A stretch of DNA of 64,000 nt from Campylobacter concisus (GTDB lineage: Bacteria; Campylobacterota; Campylobacteria; Campylobacterales; Campylobacteraceae), in the NCBI RefSeq assembly GCF_003048875.2, contig NZ_CP049264.1:992001-1056000 (forward strand), written 5' to 3'. Positions 1-10,591 of this stretch are shown here, in pieces (the stretch's first letter is position 1; the number at the start of each line of letters is the position of its first letter). The notes beneath the pieces were generated by a model that was not told the origin of the DNA, searched no databases, and saw nothing but the letters and a program-made list of their open reading frames with translations. The position numbers and the translations under genes are program-made.

Positions 1-1330
1 ATTAGATGTGAGGCTGTGATGGTGCAGTTTGAGCCAAGCGTGTCTATCTGGATGTTTTGAGCTGTTATAGAGCCACCAACTACGCTATTTATCTTTACTC
101 TTTTTGCTATGACAGTGCCACCTTCTAGCCTATCTATCTCGACGCTTTCAGCCTCTACCTTGCCGATGTGGATAGAAATTTTGGCGTGTTTGGCGTAAAT
201 TTTAGCCTTTTGGTGAGTTTGACCGCCGATATTTACATCGTTTGCCTTGACCATCGCATTTGCGCCGACGTTTCCTTTTACCTCGATCTCATCAGCCTCC
301 ACGATGATGCCAGTGCCGATAGCGTCTTTTATAGTGTCAGTCTCGCGAACTACTAAAGTGACGTTTGTGTCGGTGCCTGCTTGGATCGAGCCAGTTGTTT
401 TAAAATTTGCTTCATTTATCTCTATGCGCTCTTCTATGTCAAAAGAGCCGTTTTTCTCGACCACGTAGCCTGCTTTTTTAGCGATATATTTTATACTTTC
501 ATCATTTTCTACGCGCTCGATATTTTCGCTTATGCTTATCTCTTTTTCGCTCTCTTCTTTTGGCTTTGCAACCTCTATGAGCTTGCCTCTTACATCGCGT
601 CCATTTGCGCCCTCGTGTGACTTTTTCTCCTCCATTATCACTTCATCTTTTGCCACACCAAAGACAAAGCCTCTATCAGCGTAATCAACCTTATCTTCTT
701 CTTTTATATCATCAAGCTTATCTTTGTAGTAGTAGATGATCTTAGCATCGATCGCTTTTTTAGGGTTGATGCCTTGGGTTAAATTTAGCGTGTAGTCCTT
801 GTCGAGCTCGCCTTTTACGTGGATTATCGAGGCGATTTGCTTTAGCTCCTCTTTTAGCTTGCCGATCCTTATGCCTATTAAAATTTGAGCCTTCATAAGC
901 TGCTTGGCGATGTATTCGTAAAGCTTATCTTCGTAATGCTGCTCGTATTCGCACTCTTTGCTCGCTCTAACCTTTGCGATGACCTTTGTTATGGTTGAAT
1001 TTACGCCGATGTCGATCTTTGGTAGCTTTGGCGTGGCATTTAGCCTAACGTCAAAAAACTCCACGTCATAGACCTGCTCGATCTCTAGCGTCTCGTCAAG
1101 ATAAAATGTGTTGTCATCAAAAAAGCTTAAATTTTCTTCAGGGACAAAAACTGGCTCGACGTTGTCTTTATTTTTGTAGTAGGTTAAGATATTTGAGAGT
1201 TTGTAATCTATAAATTCTACCGGCACGCTATATTGCTTGCTTAGCTCTTTAAGCGATAGATAAGGCGTTGAAGTTTGAATTTGCGTTGGCGGTAAAAATC
1301 TCTCGTTTTCTTGCACGTTCTCGCTCAAAT
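1..1330 (-). CDS. fapA: Flagellar assembly protein A (FapA, DUF342 family), 3' part missing
   Basis: An uninterrupted frame of about 443 codons runs leftward out of the window, so the C-terminus is absent. The start is TTG at 1330: an in-frame TGA lies five codons upstream and there is no ATG near it; a weak GGA sits a few bases before it. The N-terminal half is mixed alpha/beta. From about residue 260 the sequence becomes a repetitive glycine- and valine-rich series of short strands (IVVEADEIEVKGNVGANA and similar turns), the beta-solenoid typical of DUF342. The family takes part in flagellar assembly or polar flagellar localisation in epsilonproteobacteria and Vibrio. It is divergent from murJ across a 120-base gap. 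The family call is from memory and sure; the exact role is not visible here. Confidence 0.8.
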
Positions 1331-1450
1331 TTGATCCATTTCACATAAAATTTTGGCTCTTATTATCTCTAAAACTTTATTAAATTTGGGTTATGTAAGC
1401 TTTAAAGCATCTTTTGTTACTATTGCGTTTTTAAATTTACTAGGTGGGCG

Positions 1451-2851
1451 ATGTTTATAAAAGGCTTTTTCTCAAACTCAGTTGGCATCATGACTTCAAG
1501 GATTTTAGGGCTTATAAGAGACCTTTTAACGGCTTCTATCCTTGGTGCTGGCATATTTAGCGACCTCTTTTTTATAGCATTTAAGATACCAAATTTATTT
1601 CGCCGCATCTTTGGCGAGGGTGCCTTTACGCAGGCATTTTTGCCAAATTTTGCAAATAGCAAGAAAAAAGCGATCTTTCAGGCTGAAATTTTCATCAAAT
1701 TTCTACTTTTTATAGGCGTTTTGACGCTTCTTGTAAATTTATTTACGCCCTACTTTATAAAGATCATCGCAAGCGGTTTAAGCGAGCAAAATATCACAGA
1801 CGCAGTGCCACTTGTGCGTATAAATTTCTACTATCTAGCGCTTGTTTATATCGTCACTTTCATGGGTGCGCTACTTCAGTATAAGGGGCACTTTGCAACG
1901 ACTGCATTTTCTACTGCACTGCTAAATTTAGCCATGATCGCTTCGCTACTTTTGGCTCGTGGCAAGAGCGAGAGTGTGGTCGCACTTTATCTTAGCTTTG
2001 GCGTCGTTGCAGGCGGCATTTTGCAGGTTTTGGTGCATCTAGTTGCTATGAAATTTAACGCCTTAAATAAAATTTTCTGGGGCGGTCTAAGCGGATATTT
2101 TAAGGGCAAAAGAGCGCAAAGCAAAGGCTTTTTTATAAATTTTTATCACGGTTTGCTTGGCTCAAGTGCGATGCAGATAAGCGCTTTTATGGACACTTGG
2201 CTAGCTAGCTTTTTAGTAAGCGGCTCGATAAGCTATCTCTTTTATGCAAATAGAATTTTTCAGCTCCCACTTGCCATCTTTGCGATCGCGCTCTCTCAGG
2301 CACTCTTTCCAAAGATCACCAGGCTTTTAAAGCAAAAAGACGAAGCAAATGCTCTAGTTTGGACAAAAAAGAGCTTTTACTTGCTACTTTGCGCCCTACT
2401 AGCCGCCACGATCACAGGCGTTGTGCTAAGTGAGTTTATCATCTGGCTATTGTTTGAGAGAGGGAATTTTGTAAGGGCAAACACAATTGAATGCGCCAAG
2501 GTGCTAAGCGCCTATTTGGTGGGGCTTACGCCATTTGGTCTAGCTAAAATTTTCTCACTTTGGCTCTATGCAAATATGAAGCAAAAAGAGGCAGCCAAAA
2601 TTTCTATCATCTGCCTTGTGATAAATTTGATCCTAGCTGTCATTTTGATGCAGAAATTTGGAGCTGCTGGCCTTGCATTTGCAAGCTCGCTTGGGGGATT
2701 TTTACAGCTTATTTTATATATAAGAGCCTTTGGAGCTAAGCGATTTTTAGCTATAATCGAGCCTAAATTTATAGCCGCTATCGCTATTTTGGCGGTTTTG
2801 CTCTATTTTGGTTTAACATTTTTAAAGGATATATTTAATGCGAATTTTTGA
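1451..2851 (+). CDS. murJ: Lipid II flippase MurJ (MviN)
   Basis: A 466-residue polytopic membrane protein with about 13-14 hydrophobic segments. The N-terminus ([17 protein letters not shown]) and the [13 protein letters not shown] stretch at about residues 55-67 are signatures of MurJ in the MOP superfamily. MurJ moves undecaprenyl-linked lipid II across the inner membrane for peptidoglycan synthesis. An AGGTGG ribosome site lies 5 bases before the ATG. The last 14 bases overlap cysS, so the two are translationally coupled. Confidence 0.93.
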   Translation: MFIKGFFSNSVGIMTSRILGLIRDLLTASILGAGIFSDLFFIAFKIPNLFRRIFGEGAFTQAFLPNFANSKKKAIFQAEIFIKFLLFIGVLTLLVNLFTPYFIKIIASGLSEQNITDAVPLVRINFYYLALVYIVTFMGALLQYKGHFATTAFSTALLNLAMIASLLLARGKSESVVALYLSFGVVAGGILQVLVHLVAMKFNALNKIFWGGLSGYFKGKRAQSKGFFINFYHGLLGSSAMQISAFMDTWLASFLVSGSISYLFYANRIFQLPLAIFAIALSQALFPKITRLLKQKDEANALVWTKKSFYLLLCALLAATITGVVLSEFIIWLLFERGNFVRANTIECAKVLSAYLVGLTPFGLAKIFSLWLYANMKQKEAAKISIICLVINLILAVILMQKFGAAGLAFASSLGGFLQLILYIRAFGAKRFLAIIEPKFIAAIAILAVLLYFGLTFLKDIFNANF

Positions 2852-4232
2852 TACTTCTAAAAGAGAAAAGGTTGAGTTTAGCCCTATTAAAGATGGTGAA
2901 GTAAGCATCTATCTGTGCGGTCCAACAGTCTATGACGACGCGCATTTGGGGCATGCAAAGTCAGCCGTTAGCTTTGATCTTTTAAGAAGGGTCTTAAAAG
3001 CACTTGGCTACAAGGTCAAATTTGCAAGAAACTACACCGACATTGACGATAAAATTTTAAACAAAATGGCGCAAACTGGCCAAAGCCTAGAGGAGATCAC
3101 AAACAAATATATAGCGCACTACGAGAGCGATATGGGCGCTTTAAATGTGCTTGATCCAGACTTTAAACCAAAGGCTACGCAGTGCTTGGAGGCGATCATT
3201 AGCTACATCAAGGTGCTTATGGATAGAGGTGTGGCGTATAAGACGAGCGATGGAATTTACTTTGATACGAGTAAGGATAGTGGCTATTTTAGCATCAGCG
3301 GTAAGGATAATAACACCGATCTTATCGCGCGCGTGGCAAGTTTTGGCGAGAAAAGAGATGAAAAAGACTTCGTGCTTTGGAAATTTGACGAAAAATGGTA
3401 CGAGAGTCCATTTGGCAAGGGTCGCCCTGGCTGGCACACCGAGTGCGTGGCGATGATAAGGGAGTTTTTAAGCGATAAAGAAAATGATAAATTTGAGATC
3501 GACATCCACGCTGGTGGCATCGACCTACTCTTTCCGCACCACGAAAATGAGGCAAGCCAGTGCAGATGCGCCTATCACAAGAATTTAAGCAAATACTGGA
3601 TGCACAACGGCTTTATAAAGGTAAATAACGAAAAGATGAGCAAGAGCCTAAATAACAGCTTTTTCGTAAAGGACGCCCTAAAAAACGTTCATGGCGAAGT
3701 GCTTAGATATTACTTGCTTACGAGCCATTACAGGGCGCATTTTAATTACTCCAACGATGATCTTGCGGCTTCTAAAAAGAGGTTAGATAAAATTTACCGC
3801 CTCAAAAAAAGAGTTGATGGCGTGCAAGCTGGCATGGCAAATGAGAGCTTTAAAAGCGAGCTACTTGAGGCACTAAGTGATGATCTAAACGCTTCAAAGG
3901 CGCTTGCAAGCGTCGATGAGTTTGTAAAAACGGCAAATGAAAGACTTGATAACAACCCAAAAGATAAAGCATGTAAGGCCGAAGTGGTGGCAAATTTAGA
4001 GCTCATAGGCGAAATTTTAGGCATTGCTATAACAAACTATGTGGAGTATTTTCAGTTTGGTGTAAGCGATGAGCAAAAAGAGCAGATAAAAAGGCTTCTT
4101 GATGAGCGCGCGGTAGCTAAAAAAGAGAGAAATTTCGCAAGGGCTGATGAGATAAGAGATGAGCTAGCAAAAATGAATATCTCTATCATGGACACGCCAA
4201 ATGGTGCGGTTTGGGAGAGAAATAATGAATAA
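2838..4232 (+). CDS. cysS: Cysteine--tRNA ligase
   Basis: A 464-residue class I aminoacyl-tRNA synthetase. The HIGH-type motif is HLGHA at residues 36-40, and KMSKS is at 266-270. Zinc ligands typical of CysRS are present: C27 in LCGPT, C203 in GWHTEC, and the HHENE motif at 234-238. It charges tRNA-Cys in the cytosol. The start codon lies inside the end of murJ and the stop overlaps the following ABC transporter start, so the run murJ-cysS-msbA is one unit. The order cysS-msbA-pyrD is shared with C. jejuni. Confidence 0.97.
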   Translation: MRIFDTSKREKVEFSPIKDGEVSIYLCGPTVYDDAHLGHAKSAVSFDLLRRVLKALGYKVKFARNYTDIDDKILNKMAQTGQSLEEITNKYIAHYESDMGALNVLDPDFKPKATQCLEAIISYIKVLMDRGVAYKTSDGIYFDTSKDSGYFSISGKDNNTDLIARVASFGEKRDEKDFVLWKFDEKWYESPFGKGRPGWHTECVAMIREFLSDKENDKFEIDIHAGGIDLLFPHHENEASQCRCAYHKNLSKYWMHNGFIKVNNEKMSKSLNNSFFVKDALKNVHGEVLRYYLLTSHYRAHFNYSNDDLAASKKRLDKIYRLKKRVDGVQAGMANESFKSELLEALSDDLNASKALASVDEFVKTANERLDNNPKDKACKAEVVANLELIGEILGIAITNYVEYFQFGVSDEQKEQIKRLLDERAVAKKERNFARADEIRDELAKMNISIMDTPNGAVWERNNE

Positions 4233-5949
4233 TTTTGGCTTAAAAGATGTGCTAAAGCGCTTTGGTCCATATTTTAAAGACTACATCCCACACTTCATCT
4301 TTGCCATCATCGGCATGGGGCTTGCCAGTGGCGGAACGGCGGTAAGTGCCTATCTGGTAGAGCCTGTGCTAAATAAAATTTTCGTTGAGAAAAACGAAAA
4401 GTTGCTCTACATCTTGCCTTGCGCCATCATCGCGATCTACGTGATAAAAAACATCGGAACCTTTATGCAGGCCTATTTTACGGCATATATCGGACAAGAT
4501 ACAATTAGGAGATTTCGCGAAAAGATGGTTGCAAACCTTTTAAATTTAGATATGGATTTTTTCAATGAATTTAGAACTGGCGAGCTAATCAGCAGAACAA
4601 CAAACGACATCGACCGCATAAGATCGATAGTATCAAGCATGATCCCTGAACTTACGAGAGAATTTATAACTATCATCGGACTTCTTTGTGTCGTCATCTA
4701 TCAAAGTCCAAAGCTGGCGTTTTTCGCCCTTGTCGTCATGCCAGTGGCGATCTATCCGATCTCGCGCCTTGCTAAAAGGATGAAGAAAATTTCAAAGCAG
4801 TCACAAGAAAAAACATCAGACATCACCTCTGCACTTAGTGAAATTTTTACAAATATCGAGATAATCAAAGCAAATAATGCCCAAGAATACGAGCATTCAC
4901 GCTTTGTTGATGAAAATAATAAATTTTTTAGGCTAAATTTAAAAAGCGTCAAGATCGAGCAGTTAGTAAGCCCGCTAATGGAGACCATAGGCTCAATAGG
5001 CGTGGCAGCGGTCATAATAATAGGCGGCAAAGATGTCATCGACGGACAGATAAATATGGGAGCATTCTTTTCATTTTTAACAGCGCTTTTCATGCTCTAC
5101 ACCCCGCTAAAACGCATCGTAAATATCTATAATAAGATGCAAGACGCCATCGCAGCAAGCGAGAGGACGTTTTTCTTGATGGATAAGGTAAGCCAGATAA
5201 AAGATGGCCAAAAAGAGCTAAACGAAGAGATAAATTTGATCAAATTTAAGGGTGTCCGCCTAAGCTACGGCGACAAAGAGGTCTTAAAAGGGATAAATTT
5301 AGAGGCAAATAAGTCAGAATTTATAGCCCTTGTTGGCTCAAGTGGCGGCGGAAAAAGCTCGCTTATGAATTTGCTTATGAGATTTTACGACGTAAATGGC
5401 GGAGAAATTTTGATAAACGGCACAAATTTAAAAGATATCAAAATTCACTCACTTCGCCAAAATATCGGGCTTGTAACCCAGCGCGTCTATATCTTCAACG
5501 ACACAGTTGCTAAAAACGTAGCTTACGGCAGAGAATTTAACGAAGATGCCGTGATAAACGCACTAAAACTAGCCAATGCCTATGAGTTTGTAAGTAAGCT
5601 AGATAACGGCATAAACACTATCTTAAATGAATTTGGCACCAACCTCTCAGGCGGTCAAAGACAGCGCATCGCCATAGCTAGAGCGCTTTATCAAAACCCA
5701 CAAATCCTAATCTTTGACGAGGCTACTTCAGCGCTTGATAACGAGAGCGAAAAAGAGATCACAAAAGCGATAAATAATCTAAGAAGCAAAAAGATCATCT
5801 TTGTCATCGCTCACCGCCTTAGCACGGTTGAAAATGCCGATAAGATCGCAGTTTTGAGTGATGGCAAGATCATTGATAGTGGAAGCGACGAGGAGCTTAG
5901 CAAGAGAAATGAAATTTATGCAAGGCTTAAGGGCAAAGCCTTAGTTTAA
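4225..5949 (+). CDS. msbA: MsbA-like lipid A ABC exporter, fused permease/ATPase
   Basis: A half-transporter of 574 residues: six N-terminal membrane helices, then an ABC ATPase. Walker [10 protein letters not shown] is at about 371-379, the signature LSGGQ at about 475, Walker [10 protein letters not shown] near 500 and the switch histidine in AHRLST near 530. I chose the ATG at 4225, eight codons inside the longest frame, because GGGAGAG lies directly before it and it overlaps the cysS stop by eight bases. MsbA homodimers flip the lipid A-core molecule across the inner membrane. PglK, the N-glycan flippase, is related, but the position beside cysS and pyrD is that of C. jejuni msbA. Confidence 0.85.
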   Translation: MNNFGLKDVLKRFGPYFKDYIPHFIFAIIGMGLASGGTAVSAYLVEPVLNKIFVEKNEKLLYILPCAIIAIYVIKNIGTFMQAYFTAYIGQDTIRRFREKMVANLLNLDMDFFNEFRTGELISRTTNDIDRIRSIVSSMIPELTREFITIIGLLCVVIYQSPKLAFFALVVMPVAIYPISRLAKRMKKISKQSQEKTSDITSALSEIFTNIEIIKANNAQEYEHSRFVDENNKFFRLNLKSVKIEQLVSPLMETIGSIGVAAVIIIGGKDVIDGQINMGAFFSFLTALFMLYTPLKRIVNIYNKMQDAIAASERTFFLMDKVSQIKDGQKELNEEINLIKFKGVRLSYGDKEVLKGINLEANKSEFIALVGSSGGGKSSLMNLLMRFYDVNGGEILINGTNLKDIKIHSLRQNIGLVTQRVYIFNDTVAKNVAYGREFNEDAVINALKLANAYEFVSKLDNGINTILNEFGTNLSGGQRQRIAIARALYQNPQILIFDEATSALDNESEKEITKAINNLRSKKIIFVIAHRLSTVENADKIAVLSDGKIIDSGSDEELSKRNEIYARLKGKALV

Positions 5950-6001
5950 GGCGATTTTTGCTAAGATTTGCAGAAATTTTAGGCATTTTAAAGAGGTTAA
6001 A

Positions 6002-7075
6002 ATGAGCTTAAACTACAATACTTTAAAATCTATATTTTTCAAATTTGATCCTGAAACTGCCCACAAGATCGCTGAAGTAGCGATGGTTGGGGCAAATAAA
6101 ATCTTCCCTGGCTCGCTAAGCTTTTTGGCGCACAAATGCGTAGTAGATGACAATGCGCTAAAACAAAATTTATTCTCAAGCACCTACCACAACCCAGTTG
6201 GCATAGCTGGTGGCTTTGATAAAAACGCCACGATGTTTGAGGCGCTAACGGCTCTTGGATTTGGGCATTTAGAATTTGGCACATTTACACCAAAACCACA
6301 ACCTGGCAACGCAAAACCAAGGCTTTTTAGGCTCATAGACGAAGAGAGCATCCAAAATGCGATGGGCTTTAACAACGAAGGCTGTGAGGCTATCAAAAAT
6401 AGAGTAAAAAAGATCTATCCTTTTACCATACCGATCTGGGCAAACATCGGTAAAAACAAGGTTACGCCAAACGAAGATGCGATAAAAGACTATGAAATTT
6501 TAGTAAAAGAATTTAGTGAAATTTGCGACACATTTGTCATAAACGTCTCATCGCCAAACACACCAAATTTAAGAGCATTGCAGGATGAGAGCTTTATAAA
6601 AGAGCTTTTTAGCGTCATTTTGCCACTTACTAAAAAGCCGATCATCTTTAAAATAGCTCCTGACATGAGCCACGAAGATGCGATCAAGCTTTGTAGCTGC
6701 GCGGTAGAAAACGGCGCTAGCGGCGTGCTCGTTTCAAATACAAGCGTTGATTATTCGCTCTCTCACTCGTCAAATTTAAAGGATTTTGGCGGACTAAGCG
6801 GCAAGGTGATCGCCAAAAAGTCAAAAGATATCTTTAAAGCCGTGGCAGATGAGCTTTATGGCAAGACGACGCTTATCGCGTGTGGCGGCATAGATAGCGG
6901 TGCAGAGGCCTATGAGCGCATAAAAATGGGAGCAAATTTGGTCCAAATTTTTACAAGCTTTATCTTTAAAGGGCCGATGATCGCAAGAGATATAAATTTA
7001 GAAATTTTAGAGCTTTTAAAAAGAGATGGCTTTGCCTCTATCAGCGAAGCAGTAGGCGCAAATGTTAAAAAATAG
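6002..7075 (+). CDS. pyrD: Dihydroorotate dehydrogenase (quinone), class 2
   Basis: A 357-residue FMN enzyme oxidising dihydroorotate to orotate in pyrimidine synthesis and passing electrons to quinone. The N-terminal helical extension before the barrel is the membrane-binding part of class 2 enzymes. Visible signatures: AGGFDKNA near residue 69, MGFNNEG near 121, the catalytic-serine loop NVSSPNTPNLR near 180 and the FMN-phosphate loop CGGIDSG near 295. AGAGG lies in front of the ATG (AAAGAGGTTAAA). It follows msbA by 52 bases and precedes the M16 peptidase by 11. Confidence 0.96.
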   Translation: MSLNYNTLKSIFFKFDPETAHKIAEVAMVGANKIFPGSLSFLAHKCVVDDNALKQNLFSSTYHNPVGIAGGFDKNATMFEALTALGFGHLEFGTFTPKPQPGNAKPRLFRLIDEESIQNAMGFNNEGCEAIKNRVKKIYPFTIPIWANIGKNKVTPNEDAIKDYEILVKEFSEICDTFVINVSSPNTPNLRALQDESFIKELFSVILPLTKKPIIFKIAPDMSHEDAIKLCSCAVENGASGVLVSNTSVDYSLSHSSNLKDFGGLSGKVIAKKSKDIFKAVADELYGKTTLIACGGIDSGAEAYERIKMGANLVQIFTSFIFKGPMIARDINLEILELLKRDGFASISEAVGANVKK

Positions 7076-7086
7076 AGGGCAAGAGA

Positions 7087-8328
7087 TTGATAAAATTTAA
7101 TAAATTTAAACTAGAAAATGGACTTGAAATTTATCACGTGCCAGTAAATCCTGGCTCAAAAGTGATAAGCGTCGATGTCTTTTATAAAGTTGGCTCCAGA
7201 AACGAAGTGATGGGCAAAAGCGGCATCGCTCACATGCTAGAGCATCTAAATTTCAAATCAACCAAAAACTTACGCGCAGGCGAGTTTGACGAGATCGTAA
7301 AGGGCTTTGGCGGCGTAAATAACGCAAGCACGGGTTTTGACTACACTCACTACTTCATAAAAGCCTCAAATGAAAATTTAGACAAAACGCTTGGTCTTTT
7401 TGCCGAGCTTATGAAAAATTTAAGCCTAAAAGATAAAGAATTTCAGCCAGAGCGCGAGGTGGTGCACGAAGAGCGCAGGTGGCGAACAGACAACAACCCT
7501 ATGGGATACCTCTACTTTAGGCTCTACAACCACGCATTTATCTACCATCCATACCACTGGACACCGATAGGCTTTATAAAAGATATCGAAAACTGGAAGA
7601 TCGCTGATATAAAAGAATTTCACGCTACATACTATCAGCCAAAAAATGCCATTTTGATGATAAGTGGCGACATCAGCAAAGATGAGGCATTTAAGCTAGC
7701 TAAGAAAAACTTTGGCGGCATAAAAAATAAAAGAGCTATACCAAAACTACACTGCAAAGAGCCTGAGCAAGACGGTGCAAGAAGGGCTATCATCTACAAA
7801 GATAGCCAAACGCAAATGCTAGCGATCGCTTATAAAATTCCAGACTTCAGACACGCTGATCAAGTGGGACTAAACGCGATAAGCGAATATCTAGCAACTG
7901 GCAAAAGCTCAGTTTTACAGCAACGCCTTGTCGATGAGCTAATGCTTGTAAATCAAATTTACGCTTACAATATGAGCTGCGTTGATGAAAATTTATTTAT
8001 ATTTTTAGCAGTTTGCAACCCAGATGTCGAGGCTAGCGCGGTTGAGGCTGAAATTTTAAAGATCATAGATGATCTAAAGAGAAAGCCGATCGACAAAGAG
8101 GACGTTTTAAGAGTTAAAAATTTGATAAAAACTGATTTTATCTACTCATTTGAGAGCGCAAGCAAGGTGGCAAATTTATACGGCTCATACCTTGCTAGAG
8201 GCGATATAAAGCCACTTTACGAGCTTGAAAAAAATATAGATAAGATAGATGCCAAGCTTTTAAAAGAGATAGCAAATAGATATTTCAACGAAAAAACTAG
8301 CACGACAATAATCTTAAAAAAGGAATAG
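7087..8328 (+). CDS. M16 family zinc peptidase (pitrilysin/PqqL-like)
   Basis: A 413-residue protein starting at TTG 7087 with AGAG a few bases before it. The inverted zinc motif HxxEH is at residues 49-53 (HMLEH), and the third zinc ligand is probably in the downstream [11 protein letters not shown] stretch. The length covers one catalytic and one inactive M16 domain. There is no signal peptide, so it looks cytoplasmic; related enzymes cut small peptides. C. jejuni has the same gene between pyrD and dapA. The substrate is unknown. Confidence 0.88.
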   Translation: MIKFNKFKLENGLEIYHVPVNPGSKVISVDVFYKVGSRNEVMGKSGIAHMLEHLNFKSTKNLRAGEFDEIVKGFGGVNNASTGFDYTHYFIKASNENLDKTLGLFAELMKNLSLKDKEFQPEREVVHEERRWRTDNNPMGYLYFRLYNHAFIYHPYHWTPIGFIKDIENWKIADIKEFHATYYQPKNAILMISGDISKDEAFKLAKKNFGGIKNKRAIPKLHCKEPEQDGARRAIIYKDSQTQMLAIAYKIPDFRHADQVGLNAISEYLATGKSSVLQQRLVDELMLVNQIYAYNMSCVDENLFIFLAVCNPDVEASAVEAEILKIIDDLKRKPIDKEDVLRVKNLIKTDFIYSFESASKVANLYGSYLARGDIKPLYELEKNIDKIDAKLLKEIANRYFNEKTSTTIILKKE

Positions 8329-8330
8329 AC

Positions 8331-9224
8331 GTGAAAAATTCGCTTCAAGGTGCGATGACAGCACTAGTTACGCCATTTAAAAATCAAAAAATAGACGAAG
8401 TCAGTTTTGAAAAACTGATAAAAAGACAGATAAAAAACGGCATAGACGTCGTTGTGCCAGTTGGAACAACTGGTGAGAGCGCGACTTTAACGCATGATGA
8501 GCATAGAATTTGCATCGAGATCGCAGTAGATGCATGTAAAGGCACAAATGTCAAGGTGCTCGCTGGCGCTGGTAGCAACGCCACTCACGAGGCCATCGAT
8601 ATCGCTAAATTTGCTCAAGCTCACGGCGCTCACGGCATCCTATCAGTCGCTCCTTACTACAACAAACCAACGCAAGAAGGGCTTTACGAGCACTACAAGG
8701 CTATCGCAAATAGCATAGAAATTCCAGTGCTTCTTTACAACGTCCCAGGTAGAGTTGGCGTAGATATCTTGCCAGCGACCGTTTTTAGACTTTTTAAAGA
8801 TTGTAAAAATATTTTTGGCATCAAAGAGGCAACAGGCAGCATCGATAGATGCGTCGATCTGCTAGCTCACGAGCCTGATTTAGTAGTCATCAGCGGCGAA
8901 GATGCGATAAACTACCCTATCCTATCATACGGTGGCAAGGGCGTCATCTCAGTCACTGCAAACCTCTTGCCAGATCAAATTTCACAGCTCACTCACCTTG
9001 CGATGAATGAAGAGTATAAAAAAGCAAAACTGATAAATGACAACCTCTATACGATAAACAAAACACTCTTTTGCGAAAGCAACCCGATACCGATCAAAGC
9101 GGCGATGTATCTAGCTGGGCTGATCGACACTTTGGATTACCGCTTGCCACTTTGCAAACCGAGCAAAGAAAATTTCAAAAAGATAGAAGAAGTTATTAAA
9201 AATTACGAAATAAAGGGATTTTAA
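8331..9224 (+). CDS. dapA: 4-hydroxy-tetrahydrodipicolinate synthase
   Basis: A 297-residue TIM-barrel lyase that condenses pyruvate with aspartate semialdehyde, the first step of the lysine/diaminopimelate branch. The Schiff-base lysine is K165 in GIKEATG; the TT pair at 46-47 and Y136 in YNVPGR complete the proton relay. The start is GTG, two bases after the M16 stop. The last base of its stop is the first base of the next start, so the genes are coupled. Confidence 0.97.
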   Translation: MKNSLQGAMTALVTPFKNQKIDEVSFEKLIKRQIKNGIDVVVPVGTTGESATLTHDEHRICIEIAVDACKGTNVKVLAGAGSNATHEAIDIAKFAQAHGAHGILSVAPYYNKPTQEGLYEHYKAIANSIEIPVLLYNVPGRVGVDILPATVFRLFKDCKNIFGIKEATGSIDRCVDLLAHEPDLVVISGEDAINYPILSYGGKGVISVTANLLPDQISQLTHLAMNEEYKKAKLINDNLYTINKTLFCESNPIPIKAAMYLAGLIDTLDYRLPLCKPSKENFKKIEEVIKNYEIKGF

Positions 9225-10012
9225 TGAAGGACACACTAAACGAATTTAAAGGTAAAACGCTAGTCATCAGCGGCGGCACAAGAGGCATCGGCAGAGCCAT
9301 AGTCGAAGAATTTGCAAAAGCTGGTGTAAATATCGCTTTTACTTATAACTCAAACGAGGAGCTTGCTAAAGAGCAGGCAAAAGAGCTTGAGGCTACCTAC
9401 AAGATAAAAGCTAGAGCCTACGCGCTAAATATCCTTGAGCCAGAGACTTATAAGGAGCTATTTTTAAAGATAGATGAGGACTTTGACAGGGTTGATTTTT
9501 TCATCTCAAACGCTATCATCTCAGGTCGCGCAGTAGCTGGTGGATACACTAAATTTATGAAGCTAAAACCAAGAGGTATAAATAATATCTTCACAGCAAC
9601 CGTAAATGCCTTTGTCGTGGGCGCGCAAGAGGCTGCAAAACGCATGGAAAAAGTGGGTGGCGGCAGCATAATTAGCCTAAGTTCAACTGGAAATTTAGTC
9701 TATATCGAAAACTACGCAGGCCATGGCACAGCAAAAGCAGCCGTTGAAGCGATGGCAAGATACGCTGCGACCGAGCTTGGCGAGAAAAACATCCGCGTAA
9801 ATGTCGTAAGCGGCGGCCCTATCGAGACAGACGCACTAAGAGCCTTTACAAACTACGAAGAGGTGCGCGATATGACGGCAAAGCTTAGCCCACTAAACCG
9901 CATGGGACAGCCAACCGACCTAGCTGGAGCATGTCTATTTTTATGCTCATCTAAGGCTAGCTGGGTGACTGGACATACATTTATAATAGATGGTGGCACA
10001 ACTTTTAAATGA
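9224..10012 (+). CDS. Short-chain dehydrogenase, FabL-like enoyl-ACP reductase candidate
   Basis: A 262-residue Rossmann-fold SDR. The cofactor loop SGGTRGIG is at residues 16-23. The catalytic pair is Tyr-x6-Lys (YAGHGTAK, about 164-171), the spacing of enoyl-ACP reductases, rather than the Tyr-x3-Lys of FabG. The following stretches AVEAMARY and NVVSGGPIETDAL closely resemble B. subtilis FabL as I remember it. It probably reduces enoyl-ACP in fatty-acid synthesis or a related enoyl substrate. C. jejuni has this gene after dapA annotated only as an oxidoreductase. SDR is certain; the FabL assignment is an inference. Confidence 0.7.
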   Translation: MKDTLNEFKGKTLVISGGTRGIGRAIVEEFAKAGVNIAFTYNSNEELAKEQAKELEATYKIKARAYALNILEPETYKELFLKIDEDFDRVDFFISNAIISGRAVAGGYTKFMKLKPRGINNIFTATVNAFVVGAQEAAKRMEKVGGGSIISLSSTGNLVYIENYAGHGTAKAAVEAMARYAATELGEKNIRVNVVSGGPIETDALRAFTNYEEVRDMTAKLSPLNRMGQPTDLAGACLFLCSSKASWVTGHTFIIDGGTTFK

Positions 10013-10043
10013 GAGTGGAATTTCTAAGCATAAAGGCATATTT

Positions 10044-10589
10044 GTGAGCTTAAATTTACCAAATTCACTGGCATTTTTTAGGATATTGCTAGCTCCGCTT
10101 ATGTTTTTTATGCTCGTAAATGCACCAGAAATTTTTACGCAAATTCATATAAGCTGGATAAACTACTTCGCAGCTCTTATCTTTGTGATCGCCTCGGTGA
10201 CTGACTTTTTTGATGGCTACATCGCTAGAAGCTGGGATCAAAAGACCAAGCTTGGCGCGATCCTTGACCCACTAGCTGATAAGATGCTGATTTTGGCTGC
10301 ATTTTTAGGCCTTATGATGCTTGGCAGAGCGAGCGCTTGGGCTGTTTATCTTATCTTGGTAAGAGAGTTTTTTATAACTGGCTTTCGTGTCGTGATGGCA
10401 AGTGACGGCGTCGAGGTCGCGGCTTCGATGGCTGGCAAGGTTAAAACTGTCTCGCAGATGTTTGCGGTTGGATTTTTACTAATGAGCTGGCCTGGTGGCA
10501 AGTTTTTGCTCTGGATAGCTGTTGCGCTCACGCTTTATTCTGGATTTGAATACATCTTTGCCTACGTAAAAGCAATGAAAAAGAGTTAA
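10044..10589 (+). CDS. pgsA: CDP-diacylglycerol--glycerol-3-phosphate 3-phosphatidyltransferase
   Basis: A 181-residue inner-membrane enzyme of phosphatidylglycerol synthesis. The CDP-alcohol phosphotransferase signature D-G-x2-A-R-x8-G-x3-D-x3-D is complete, starting at DGYIAR near residue 58. I chose GTG 10044, which has AAGG before it and gives the usual family length (VSLNLPNSLAFFRI); the frame is open from 9990 but that part overlaps the SDR. It ends two bases before the AI-2E gene. Confidence 0.92.
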   Translation: MSLNLPNSLAFFRILLAPLMFFMLVNAPEIFTQIHISWINYFAALIFVIASVTDFFDGYIARSWDQKTKLGAILDPLADKMLILAAFLGLMMLGRASAWAVYLILVREFFITGFRVVMASDGVEVAASMAGKVKTVSQMFAVGFLLMSWPGGKFLLWIAVALTLYSGFEYIFAYVKAMKKS

Positions 10590-10591
10590 AT

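Noticed and set aside
168-620. Plus-strand frames at the left end
   Set aside because: The minus strand carries one unbroken DUF342-type frame across the whole stretch, and these are its shadows.
3141-3456. Frames of about 100 codons on both strands inside cysS
   Set aside because: cysS has all its motifs; these have no homology signal and no ribosome site.
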